A stretch of DNA of 21,662 nucleotides from Rhizophagus sp. LPA8_4_AMF (GCA_021464525.1 JADRCO010001183.1:1-21662), one strand, 5' to 3'; positions 9,024 through 19,158 are shown, counted from the first letter of the stretch. Notes: generated from the sequence alone by a model not told the origin. Numbers and translations: made by a program.

Positions 9024-9810
9024 AAGTGTAATGCGTAATTAAAATCTTCATAGGGATTTTCTTGCAACCACAGAAAAGTTATTGAGAAAATAAACTAACT
9101 TCCGGTATGGCATATATATAGTTAAAGGTTTTATAAATAAAGGGTAAACAGTTATTCGTAAGACTAAAAAACAAGAGCACAAGTCTCAAACAAAGCTCAT
9201 TTGCAAATTTCCAGAAATCGAATAATTTGATGTAGCTGTTGAAAATTTATCCTAATTTCCTTTAGGCACGGCGCTTACAAAAGGCGTACTGTCAACCGAA
9301 GTGAAATTTGAAAAGGAAGACTCCTTATGAACCCTATTATTCATCAGCAATCAGCAACATTAACCGCCCGCGTCACCTCAAATAGAAGGATCCATATCTT
9401 CAGTATTATGACACCACCCATAAGACTAATGGCCGTAGTAATTTTCGATATTTTATCGTGGTCAAAGTATGTAGAATTTGTTACACCATAACATTTAAAA
9501 TAAAATAAAGCATATATAGCATATAAATTAACGCAACATACTTTTTATTTAGGTTGATTTTAATTGGACATAAAATGTGAAAATCGAGTAATGATAAATA
9601 TCGACCTGTTTAAATGTTGGTCTTGACTCTTGAATCCGTTTTATAACGAATATTCTCAATCTTTCGAAGACGAGGCTTATGAATTAGTTGAAGCATGCGA
9701 CTGGAATAATCGTCATCTCATAATTTGGTTGAGTTTTTCACCCACAGAAAATTTGCACTAATTAATAAAATAACCAGGAAAAAAATGATCGATGCAGGTT
9801 TTTGGAAACA
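9024..9810. other. No supported gene; GC-richer remnant
   Basis: About 9260-9450 is richer in GC than its surroundings (GGCACGGCGCTTAC; CCGCCCGCGTCACC), and 9638-9765 has a short protein-like frame next to repeat copy D. Both look like old repeat or gene remnants of unknown family. Confidence 0.4.
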
Positions 9811-10382
9811 TGTTGAATTCAAAATGATTAATTATACAACTGTGGAAGAAGAGCTTTAAATATAGCGTATGTTATACTGTAATTGCTGATGTTGCTAGAA
9901 AAGCAATGAAAAAAATGAAGATAGATAATATCATAATTTGATAAATAATTTTTTTGGGATCGATCCTTCAGAGCATTTGGATATTATTAATCAACATAAA
10001 AGTTATCATATGGAATGATTGGACGGCCTAGAGGATTAATATACGCATTAAAGATGATTTCTGATGTTCAGACATCTTCGCTTGAAAATACCTTTCTTTA
10101 TCAACATCTCATTAGCTGTCACAAATCATCTTCACACGGATTCAATGCCCGTTAGATCTACTCTACACGACTCACCTAATCCATATAGTATTAGCTAGTT
10201 GCTGTCACTTTTAAACACTTTTCACATACTTTTCAATTTCTAATTTAATATATAGATTTTAAATTTATTAATCCTGTTATTAATCAAGAAACTGCTGCTT
10301 TAATACTTATAGTAAAATCACAACATGAGAACAGGAGTGAGTTAAAGAACCTCTCTAAATGGGAAATAATGGTCAATGAACT
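9811..10382 (+). repeat. Unclassified dispersed repeat, copy D, inverted relative to copy C
   Basis: The plus strand matches the minus strand of 2257-2787 (for example GAATTCAAAATGATTAATTA near 9815 and AATCAACATAAAAGTTATCA near 9989). Short open pieces such as DPSEHLDIINQHKSYH (about 9963-10010) look protein-like but are broken in both copies. Just upstream (about 9638-9765), a separate stretch of about 40 codons reads FYNEYSQSFEDEAYELVEAC and may belong to the same decayed element. No family is assigned. Confidence 0.7.
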
Positions 10383-11356
10383 AATAAATCAATCGATATT
10401 TATAATAAAAAGAACGGCTAATAATACTATTTTAATAAATTAAAGAAAATTTGTTTTTTTTAATTACATAAAATTTCTGTAAATATCATTTCATTGTTGA
10501 TTAGGATTGAATGATGAGAAATAAGTAATAAAGGTAATAATATTATTTATAACAATAAATGTCTCATATTTCAAAAAGTCGGACGTTAAATTTGAATTTG
10601 CATATTCTTAATTTCCTTAGGTAAATTTAACTATTAAATAAAAGAGACCAAGTTGTTATAATTCTCCTAATAGCTCCACACAAACTTTATAGTTTACATT
10701 TTAATAAAAGTATAATTTTAAAATGACATATATTTGGATCAACTATATTATAACATATAAGTGATATAATGATGATACTATAGAAAAAAAAAAAAAAAAT
10801 CAAAGACCCAATTTTGAATAAGAATACATGTATATACGTAAAAAACAATTATAAAAGAACTTTTTTTTGTATTATTGAATCAACGGTTCTACGTTCCGAA
10901 TCACCAGGCAAACCCCATATCTTTCGGCCAACGGTTCTTGAACGTTCTATTTTTATCAGATAAATCCTCTAATGGTTCTCGTATATTTTTCGGATTCTTT
11001 CCACTTTTGGACAACTATCTTAAAGGCCTCTCGGTGGGTAAATTCTGGAATGTCATTTTCACTTTTGAAATCTGATAATTTTATATAATATAGTATGTTG
11101 ATACATACTTCCGGATTTCTTTGTCTTTGCCATTTTGTCGTTGCGAGAAGCTGATATTTTGATGGTAACGTTAAAAGATGAGAAGAGATCAGATCTGTGT
11201 ATTAAATGATATTAATACCGGCGTATCTTTTCTGTTGATATCGAGAAGCTGAGAATAAGAAAGATGGGGTAAACCAGTGGGTAAACCATGCATTAAATAA
11301 ATTCTCCCTCAAATAATTATAGTAATGATCGTCACAGATGGGCGTTTTTTGTAGCT
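10383..11356. other. No supported gene
   Basis: AT-rich DNA with an A run near 10784-10798. About 10880-11040 is GC-richer and contains ACGGTTCT three times (10884, 10930 and, as AACGTTCT, 10940). Its 66-codon plus-strand frame lacks a good start. Confidence 0.5.
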
Positions 11357-11542
11357 CGTCTGAAATGTGTGACAGTTAGGTCGATCTTTGCCATATTAGG
11401 AAGGCATGAGAGATAAGCATCACGGGCACGTGATGCGGGAAACGCGTTGTTTATATTTATCTCAGCGACTCCCTATTTGTCACTTAGCTATTTGTCACCG
11501 GATGATCAACTTGACCACTTAAAATGGCACACATTTCAGACG
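11357..11542. mobile_element. Small TIR element (MITE), copy B, inverted relative to copy A
   Basis: The termini CGTCTGAAATGTGTG (11357-11371) and CACACATTTCAGACG (11528-11542) are perfect inverted repeats of 15 bases. The interior is collinear with the reverse complement of copy A, including a run of about 31 identical bases around AAACGCGTTGTTTATATTTA (about 11441-11472). Copy A has about 20 extra bases near 676-697 and an extra copy of the CAAGTTGACCA unit. The TIR core TGTGTGCCA is shared by both copies, but the outermost bases differ. Confidence 0.75.
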
Positions 11543-11632
11543 TGCTTTTTTGTACTAAAACTTATTTTAGTGAAATGGAAGTATTTTGCTTTCCCTGTTC
11601 CATATTTTTTTTTGGCGTAAAATAGTAGAATT

Positions 11633-11881
11633 TCATAGGAATTGCAAAATTGGGTATAGGCGTTTGGCCACTGTATAGCTAGATATATGAATATATACCT
11701 TTTTCTTAAATATATTGTGGCACACATTCAAGGGATCATGAAATTTAGGAAAGATGGATATAATTTCTGGTGCTGATGAGATTTGTTGAAAGAGGGTAAG
11801 GTTTTCAAGTAGATTTTGCAATTTTGAATAGCTAAAAATCCAATTAAAATTGATTCTTCCTATGTGACTATATGTTGGCAT
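11633..11881 (-). CDS. Small hypothetical open frame, 82 residues
   Basis: ATG on the minus strand at 11881 to a stop at 11633. The first 55 residues (MPTYSHIGRINFNWIFSYSK...) have a mixed, protein-like composition with LENLTLFQQ. The remainder, after the TIR-like GTGTGCCAC at about 11716-11726, is less convincing. No domain, signal peptide or splice context was recognised. It could be chance or a remnant. Confidence 0.2.
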   Translation of the reverse strand: MPTYSHIGRINFNWIFSYSKLQNLLENLTLFQQISSAPEIISIFPKFHDPLNVCHNIFKKKVYIHISSYTVAKRLYPILQFL

Positions 11882-11994
11882 ATATGAATTTGACGGTTCT
11901 AATTGTTGTATATATTTATTAAACAGATCAAGAAATAAGGTTGCAAATGTTTGTGAAAAGACTGTCGAAAATATTTCCCATATAGTCGAACAAA

Positions 11995-12111
11995 ATGAAG
12001 TCTAACGAAGTAAAGGACGAAATCAAACAAGAAAAGGACGAAATCAAGACGGATGAACAAGAGGAGATCGAAATCAAAACAGATGAACAACGAGATGTTA
12101 CAAAATTATAA
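11995..12111 (+). CDS. Short Lys/Glu-rich open frame with internal repeats (hypothetical or remnant)
   Basis: ATG to TAA gives 38 residues dominated by K, E, D, Q and T, with repeats of KDEIK and EIKTDEQ (an imperfect 30-base tandem repeat at about 12012-12092). Immediately upstream, about 11942-12000 is open in another frame (CEKTVENISHIVEQNE) and also looks coding. A charged coiled coil is likely if it is translated. The two frames overlap, so this may be the tail of a decayed gene. No family is recognised. Confidence 0.3.
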   Translation: MKSNEVKDEIKQEKDEIKTDEQEEIEIKTDEQRDVTKL

Positions 12112-13427
12112 AATTGTTTAGTCGATAATAGTTTTTTGTTATTAGAGATTATATCTTTCAAAGTGGCAAAATTCTGAAAAGAGGTTGAAATATGGTATTT
12201 CAGACATAATATATGTGAATTGTAATATTTTCAATGTTTTTTATTTAGTTTCTCTCATCAAATTTACCATACCCTTAGATATTTTCGCAAGATCATCATA
12301 ACTACAGATCAAACTATTTTATAATATATCTTCCAATTTAAAAAGAATAACGATAAATAATGGATTTTATTAATGTGGATAAAACAGAATCGCATTTGAT
12401 TTCGCTTGTTTAAGATAGATAATTGATAATGATATTATTTATGGCCGTAAAGATATTGTGGTTTGTGTTTAGCAAAATCTTTTGATGGAAAATTTTATGA
12501 TAATGATCAAAGGATAATACTACAAGATTATGGAAAATTAATGTTAAAGCATATAAAGCGGAGGAAAGAATAAATTTGGGGGAGATACCACTTTTATAAT
12601 TCAGTATCTAATGATTGTAGAAGTATGAAATATAGCTCATTGGATTCATTCTACTGAGACAAATTGAATGGTATTATGGTAGTTATTTCATCTCTCTAGT
12701 ACTGACTGATGGTGAGAAATCTTATATGAATTTGGTTATGAATCAGCTCACAATTCTTATGCAAAAGCAAGATTGGTAATTTAAGGTTTTTATTAACAAA
12801 AACAAAAAAAATTTAATCATGATATAATTCAATTTAATATAGTAGAAACATTTATTTAGAATTCTTTTATCCACTGGAAGTTATTATCCTACCCTGATCA
12901 CATTTCCTACTTCCTAATTACTGCTAGTAATTTCTTTTCTTATTGCATCACGAATGAAATTCTTCTTTTTCATCAACGTAGGAAGGAGAGATAGTATAAA
13001 GGAAGGATGAGAGAAGGATAAAATATATCATCGAATCTTCATCAAATACTATTTAGAATAAAGGTCAACAAAGTTTGATCAAATTGTAACTAAAAGTTCA
13101 AAAATGAAATTGATGTTCTGCTCAATTTTCAAAAATTCAAAGTGGCGGAATAAAGTTGTAAGTCAATTAGCATAATTAGCATTGGCTGCAGAAAATATAC
13201 TTGATCATGGATGAAGCTGAAATTTTTTCAAAAATTATCATCATTTATTAGAGTATGAAATTTCCTTTTAAAATATTTAATACTATAAAATTAATTATTA
13301 ATTCTTAGTTAAATATGTTTAATTACTTCCTTAATCGATGATTTTAATAATAAATTGCGTATTCAAACTAAGTTATATGAATTTGTACGTGGAATCAGAA
13401 TTCATAAATAAGTTTAAATATGCGCGG
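12112..13427. other. No supported gene; one coding-like scrap
   Basis: At about 12480-12570 the plus strand reads FDGKFYDNDQRIILQDYGKL before a stop. The following 200 bases contain further protein-like pieces in shifting frames. This suggests an old decayed gene of unrecognised family. Confidence 0.35.
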
Positions 13428-13535
13428 ATGGTTTCCTTGCGAGAGGCTATAATGATTTACTAGGGTATAGTATGGACTACGGAGAGATACCAGCTTTAGA
13501 TAGGCCGGTGCTCGGGGGCATATAATCATATATGC
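13428..13535. other. GC-richer island of unknown nature
   Basis: About 100 bases, including GCGCGGATGGTTTCCTTGCG and AGGCCGGTGCTCGGGGGCAT, stand out from the AT-rich surroundings. No reading frame, tRNA cloverleaf or convincing rRNA match was found. It may be a repeat fragment or a non-coding RNA. Confidence 0.3.
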
Positions 13536-13690
13536 TGGTATAAAGTTTTTACATCAGTTATGATTTATCCCAATTGACGTATTGACTTAGTAAGTCGAAT
13601 TGGGTTTCGTTATAATGATTATAATGTAAGTTACTACTTGTTTTACTCAATAAAAGACTAGCGTTTACTACCTATAGCCGAAATATATTT

Positions 13691-13753
13691 GGGATTTGGC
13701 ATATGCCGGAAGCCCGAAATATAGTTTCGGAATTTTACCAAAACCAAAATCCC
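13691..13753. repeat. Nested inverted repeats
   Basis: Outer arms GGGATTTGG (13691-13699) and CCAAAATCCC (13744-13753) pair with one bulge. Inside, GGCATATGCC and the hairpin CCGAAATATAGTTTCGG (13714-13730) are self-complementary. This looks like a small foldback element. A 12-base palindrome TGTCACGTGACA follows at 13788-13799. Confidence 0.6.
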
Positions 13754-13799
13754 AATCCGCTAACTAAAATTTCTATTGGTCTATTTATGTCACGTGACA

Positions 13800-15431
13800 G
13801 TATACAAATCCAATAAGGAATTTTGTTCATTCTGGAAGGACGGATTATTTGTCCTTTTATTTTTGTACTTATTCGTAACCAATTTTTCCATCAGAGTTCA
13901 GCTTGCCTCCGATTAATATAACGTGATGAGTGATGATTGTGAAAGGTGTCATACAGTATATACGACATTCGCGTTTTGATATATCAATTATCAACGACGG
14001 ACGTGAGTTTAAACGGATATAGACATTTTTTAAATAATTTTACAATCATTTCTTTTGGAAAACCTCAAGTATCCCGAGTGTAAGCGCCACTCCGAATGCC
14101 TTGTTTTTTTTAAGATACCCTGTTTAAATAAAATTTTAAATTTACACGAACGAAAAATCAATAAAATAATAATTTTTTGGTTGAAAGCGATAAAATATTT
14201 TCTATTGGAGTACATTGATATATATATTGAATTTTTATTTCTTGTCAAGTGAAATTAAACTGCCTATCCATTTTTAAGGTCTCAGCTCCTTTAACAAATT
14301 TCAATTCGTATTAGGCTAAACAAGTTATTTAAATAAATCGCTTTAAAAAAAATCGGCTAATGCATTAACTGAATACAACGAAATAATAGTAAAAATACTG
14401 TATAATTATACTGATATACCAGACAAAACTTTCTTTAGAAATATCATATAGCCCATGCATCTTTGTTGTACTATAATTAAAAGGAATTTTTTTAAATAAA
14501 TCAATATTAAATACGATCATTATATATATATTTTTAGTCTAATGTTGAGTGAGCAAATTCCTGTTGCGAAACTTATTATTTCGGTGTTCCAGTTGTTGAT
14601 CCCGAAAATCTACAAAGAAAATATAATAAGATACGTTACTTTCTATTTAAAATTATTAAAAAAAAAGTATTCATTAAAATAATTGAATGTATCTCGCTTA
14701 GATTGCGACAAACACTGATTATTATAAATTTATTTAACCGAGCACGGACATGTAAATAACTGAATGTACATAAAATGATTTAGGTCTTTTGATGAGGATA
14801 TAATGATGTTCACTTTTTTCAGAGCAACCATTACGTAAATGTACAAAATTTATTAAATTATTAGAATCAATAAACTTCCAGCATTGATAAAATCATTAAA
14901 CGTCACCTTAAAAAAAACACACGTTAGCTTAACTAGGCAACAGAACTTTCGCCTATAAAACAATGATTACAACCTTTTTGGAAAAGGATAGTGTAACAAT
15001 TCGTGCCGCCATTAGTCTAATTTAAGCCTATGGTATTTAAGAAAACCAAATCAAGATTATGAAGGTAAAATATTATTTTATTAACAATTCAAATATTATT
15101 TATCATATTAGAGAATAATTAAATGTTACTTATCAATGCTACATTTTCATAATGTTATTATTTACTTCTATTATTATTTGTCTATAAATATAAATTAAAA
15201 AGATTATTCGGAACCGTTGCTACTATTTCCTTGATTTTATGTATAAATGAATTAAAAGAAAATTATTGACGAGAATTGTCTAAAAAGTAGATATAAACCT
15301 ATAATAAATCACAGGTGCATTTGCGATATTTATATGGCATTAATTTATTAAGAAAACATCATTTTTTTTTAAACAATCACTACTTGACATTTTAGTTTTT
15401 TAAATTTGAAATTATAAAATAATATGTATAA
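13800..15431. other. No supported gene
   Basis: At 13926-13979 an ATG opens only 17 codons (MSDDCERCHTVYTT), preceded by CCAATAA and a CACGTGAC site. About 14055-14120 reads YPECKRHSEC on the plus strand. The two Cys-rich scraps could derive from a zinc-ribbon-like N-terminus but do not form a gene. The rest is AT-rich and featureless. Confidence 0.4.
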
Positions 15432-15481
15432 CCAGTGGTGAACTGAATCACTTTGTGTTTAAATTTTCAATTCTAGTTACT

Positions 15482-15502
15482 TACCCTAACCTAACCCTAA
15501 AC
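15482..15502 (+). repeat. Telomere-like interstitial repeat
   Basis: TACCCTAACCTAACCCTAAA carries two CCCTAA units and one shortened unit, the C-rich strand of a TTAGGG telomere. It lies inside the window, flanked by ACTGAAT- and CAGTGG-type motifs (about 15434-15449 and 15505-15514), not at a sequence end. Confidence 0.55.
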
Positions 15503-15659
15503 CATTCAGTGGACCATAAATAAATTAAATAAATTCAATATTAAGTTTAATGTTATATATATCTTATATATTAAACATAGTACTGTAAAATAATTGGAGC
15601 GAGCGTAAGATATTATACTTTTAGGTTAAGAAAAATTGTAATTGTTTCGTGACTACGTG

Positions 15660-16045
15660 TTCAAATTACTTTCTCCAAGTGCACGAGTAGTATATCATCT
15701 TGACTAATATCTTTCTCTTATTAAATTCATTTTTATATAATTATCGTCGTCAAAACAGAAATGAATTATCTACATAAGCAATATTTAGCAATTGCTTCAT
15801 TCTGCTTACACTATTTTTTTTCGCTTGACTTTATTTTTAAGGTCACTAAATTTAGTTCTGCTATAAATTTTCCGTCAATAACAAATAAAATTTGACGTAT
15901 ATATCTTATCCCTTCTGACAATTTTACTATATTATTAGTTGACTTAGTTACCTCAATATTGAAATAATAAAAATCACAAGTATTTCAGCTAACGATCTTT
16001 CCCTAGTTAAATTGGTTAGTAAAACTCTTAGTTAAGTTTTTAGTC
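15660..16045 (-). pseudogene. Decayed third AIG1 domain downstream of the kinase-AIG1 gene
   Basis: On the minus strand, pieces collinear with AIG1 domain 2 can be followed. A TTAGCTGAAAT segment (about 15985-15995) matches the KSTLAEVL region. GTAACTAAGTCAACTAATAA (about 15930-15955) matches VTKSIKN, and a block near 15880-15900 matches QILFVIDGKF. Near 15840-15855 lies AACTAAATTTAGTGACC (the RTKFSNF region), and near 15755-15765 TATGTAGATAATTC (YVDN). Near 15680-15720 lies a segment like KKRRDWSRDILLDHL. The spacing after LAEIL is short, as in domain 2, so this looks like a tandem duplicate of domain 2 that has decayed. It contains stops, frame shifts and a deletion before the G4 region, and is not joined to the upstream exon by any convincing splice site. 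A donor-like GTAAGA overlaps the functional stop at 16114. Confidence 0.75.
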
Positions 16046-16113
16046 ACGTCTATTTTAAAATAATTACTTATTAGTATATATTTAATTATATATTAATATT
16101 AAAATAAATCTTA

Positions 16114-18685
16114 CTAACTTGTGAGGAATTTCCAAATATAATTATCGCGTCCCATTACTTTCGGAATTTCTGATTGTAAGTCGGTTTCTAATTCTTCTAT
16201 AGCAATTTTATTACATTTTTCATCACATTTTTCCTGGAATACTTTATTCAAGTGATCTAACAATATATCTCTTGACCAATCTCTTCTTTTTTTATTTAAT
16301 GAAATTGTTGCTTTATCATCTTCGTCTTTTACATTAATATTTATCGGGGGATTGTCTACATAAACAATATTATGACATATTTTAGCAACTTCTTCATTCT
16401 GCTTACAGAAATCTTCTTTATCTTTTTTGCACTTGTCTTCATTTTTAAAATTACTAAATTTAGTTCTCACAATAGTAATATGTTCATGAATATCATTGTC
16501 AAGAATAGCTTTCACTTCATCTGCCATGAATTTTCCATCAATAACGAATAAAATTTGGCATATCTTTTTTATTCCCCCCGATAATTTTATTATATTTTTA
16601 ATTGACTTAGTTACTCCAGCATCAATCACATTATATTTCTTTTTAGCGCTTTCCTCGTAATATTGAGAACCACTCAGTACTTCAGCTAATGTAGATTTAC
16701 CACTATTAGTGCGACCAACGATTATTAAATTCCTAATTCCTACTTCTAGATTATTAAAATTTGATTTTTCAGACTTTATTCTGGTTGATCCACTCGCTGA
16801 CCGATCACTGTTTGATCGACTCGGCTGATCAAATATATTTCCTACGTGAAATAACTTATCCCAATTTTCATAGTAATTTTCTGGGACTTTATCCAAGTGG
16901 TCTAGCAGTATAGTTCTTGACTGATCTCTTCTTCTTTTATTAATTGTAATTGTTTCTTTATCGTCTTCATCATATTCAAAAATATTTATCGGGGGATTAT
17001 CTATATGGACGATACTTTTACATAATTTGGTAATTGTTTCGTTTTTCTTACACAAATTGTCTTTATCTTTTTTGCACTCTCCTTCACTTTTAAAGCTACT
17101 AAATTTAGTTCTCACAATAGTGATATATTCAGCAATATCGCTTTCAAAAATGGAATCTTTAAGCAAGTTAAACGTATTTTCTTCTAATTTTCCGTCAATC
17201 ACCAATAATACTTGACTTATTCCTTCCGGCATCAAGACTTCCTGAATAGATAATATAATATTTCCCATTCCAATGTCATCAAATACACGATATTTCGTTC
17301 CTTTCCATTCAAAAATTTGGGTTCGGAAATTTTTAGAGTATTTACTTTCTAAAAAATCAACATTATTACTTAGTACATTGGATAATGTAGATTTACCACT
17401 ACCAAAATGGCCAATTATTACTAAGTTCCTGGGTTTAATTTTGTTATTGTTCGGTAAAATAACTAATATAATAATTGTTAATAAAAAAAAATAAAAAAAA
17501 AATTTAATATTAATCAACAAAATTAATATATTAAACTTACTTTCTGAAGGAATGTTTAAATCGGCATTATCAATTTCTGAATCACTTCTACTATTAATAA
17601 ATATGTTAGAATACAAAATATCATATACTTCTTCAATATCGGGTCTTGATTTTGGTTCGCTTTCCCAACATTTTTGATAAAGTTTTTGATACACTGGAGG
17701 TGTGCCCTTAATTGGTTCTTCTCTAGCATTTTCATAACTAATGTGAAAAGCTAACGCATCTCGTGAACATTCAGAAAAAGGAGGACGTCCGCTTGAAATT
17801 TCCCATAATAAAACACCTAAACTATAGATATCGGACTTCTTATCTTTTTTATACTTGATATTCTTAAAACATTGTGGTTCAATATATTCAACCATTCCGT
17901 ATCTGTTACCCATTGAATTAGATGTAATTTCTGCCAACTTCTTAGATAATCCAAAGTCTGCAATCGATAATTTTCCATTATTCACTAATATGTTTCCTGA
18001 GTGCTACATAATGATTGACATTATTATTAAATTATCCCCAAAAACAATATCATGAACAAATATTATAAAATAAATACTTCTTTACCAAGTCTCTATGGAT
18101 TATTTCTTTGGAGTGTAAAAATTTCAATCCACTAGTAATATCCAATGCCATTTGAAATTTATTATCCCATTTCAAGGAAGTAAAGTTTTTGTTCAAATAA
18201 TTTCTTAAATTTCCTTCATTGGCATATTCCAACACCAAAATATAATACTCAAAATCTGTTAATTTTAAATATAAATAGGTCATATTAAACTGTATAAATA
18301 AGTTACTTAAAAAAAATCTTAACTAAACCTTTTGTTATTCCTAAGATACGATTTATGTTTTGATGATAATCAACCTCGCGAAGGAGTTTTAACTAAAAAA
18401 AAAAAAAAAAAAATTTGGTAAAATTAATTTTATTATATGTATATACCATAAAAAGGCGATTCCTACCTCCTTGATAAACTTATCATTAGCCTCATTAAGC
18501 TCATCTTCTTCAATATTTGAATTGTTACTAAGAATATTTTTTAATGCGACCAATCCCACATTATCCAAATTTGCTCTACTCAATTTACCGAAACCTCCTC
18601 TATCAATCACGGTGATTTGACTAAATTTATCATATTCAAAATAACGAATATACCCATTCTTTATCCATTCTTTTGCCGAAGTCAT
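16114..18685 (-). CDS. Receptor-like (TKL-type) protein kinase fused to two AIG1-type GTPase domains
   Basis: Five exons on the minus strand are 18685-18467, 18392-18329, 18255-18086, 18003-17541 and 17462-16114. They total 2265 bases, or 754 residues plus TAG. All junctions are GT-AG and phase-consistent; introns are 74, 73, 82 and 78 bases. The kinase (about residues 25-281) has GGFGKL at 30-35, VALK with Lys49, IKEL with Glu73 across the exon 1/2 junction, HRDLHSGN with Asp150 and Asn155, DFG at 167-169, and SDIYSLGVLLWE. All catalytic residues are present, so it should phosphorylate proteins. The APE motif reads IEPQ. AIG1 domain 1 has P-loop GHFGSGKST at 323-331, FDDIG, VRTKF and IDNPP. 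A Ser-rich linker (about 515-540) leads to domain 2, with GRTNSGKST at 555-563, VIDAG, VRTKF and VDNPP. Domain 2 is about 14 residues shorter between the P-loop and G3, lacking the FEWKG strand. The start ATG has an A-rich context (AAAATGAC). A kinase-GTPase fusion suggests a signalling protein; that role is inference. Confidence 0.85.
17463..17540 (-). other. Intron 4 of the kinase-AIG1 gene: length divisible by three, no stop
   Basis: The donor GTAAGT (17540-17535) and acceptor TATATTAG (ending 17463) bound 78 bases, matching the other introns in size. It has no in-frame stop. If retained, it would add 26 mostly hydrophobic residues between the kinase and the first GTPase domain. The hydrophobicity follows from its T-rich sequence. 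Confidence 0.75.
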
Positions 18686-18784
18686 TTTATCAAATTAAGT
18701 TACAGTAGTGAAATTTTATTTTATTTTTAGAGAGAGAGAGAAAAATTTTTTCAGCGTTATGAAGTTTGAGAATAAGCCCATTAA

Positions 18785-18821
18785 TGGCAATTGATGCGTG
18801 CACAGACAATGCACGTTGCCA
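18785..18821. repeat. Imperfect hairpin upstream of the kinase-AIG1 gene
   Basis: TGGCAA...GCGTGCA (18785-18801) pairs with TGCACGTTGCCA (18810-18821), with a five-base bulge and a short loop. It lies 100 bases upstream of the start codon at 18685 on the minus strand. Nearby, 18730-18742 is an AG dinucleotide run. A promoter role or a small foldback repeat are both possible. Confidence 0.45.
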
Positions 18822-19158
18822 ATCGACTATCTTTAAAATTATAATTTTTTTTGGCTTGACCTAAAACCTTCTAGATCCGAATACCGTATTTAGAATTTAT
18901 ATCGCTTATATAATAAATGTAGATTGTAGAGAATAATCGCTAATTTTTTTTTTCAATAGAAAGTATCCCCTAAAAAGAAATTAGAAATTAAAATTTTCTG
19001 ATATAATTTTTTAAACTCGTAAAACTTGCTTCATGAAAATTTATCTGCTGCAAACTCTTTTTGTTGAATTAATTTTTTTTTAAAAACAAGTCAACATTAA
19101 GGGTAAAGCAACGGTTGCTTGGGGCCTATAAGTAAGGACCTTTAATTGATAATTACAT
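18822..19158. other. Upstream region of the kinase-AIG1 gene, no gene seen
   Basis: AT-rich DNA beyond the hairpin; TATA-like tracts near 18898-18920 are too common here to interpret. Confidence 0.5.

Noticed and set aside
10875-11075. 66-residue plus-strand frame
   Set aside because: It lacks an ATG, and the underlying DNA has repeated ACGGTTCT motifs, suggesting a repeat.
13428-13535. tRNA or 5S rRNA gene
   Set aside because: Short resemblances such as GACTACGG were seen, but no cloverleaf or full 5S structure could be drawn.
14030-14252. Overlapping 65-72 residue frames on both strands
   Set aside because: Low-complexity AT-rich frames on opposite strands; neither has a good start or a recognised domain.
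17463-17540. Transmembrane helix between kinase and GTPase domains
   Set aside because: The hydrophobic stretch lies exactly between a GTAAGT donor and a TTAG acceptor, with the same length as the other introns, so it is better read as intron. Kept only as a retention hypothesis.
18004-18085. Read-through VKKYLFYNICS after HRDL
   Set aside because: It follows a GTAAAG donor. Splicing to 18003 restores the canonical HRDLHSGNIL loop in frame.
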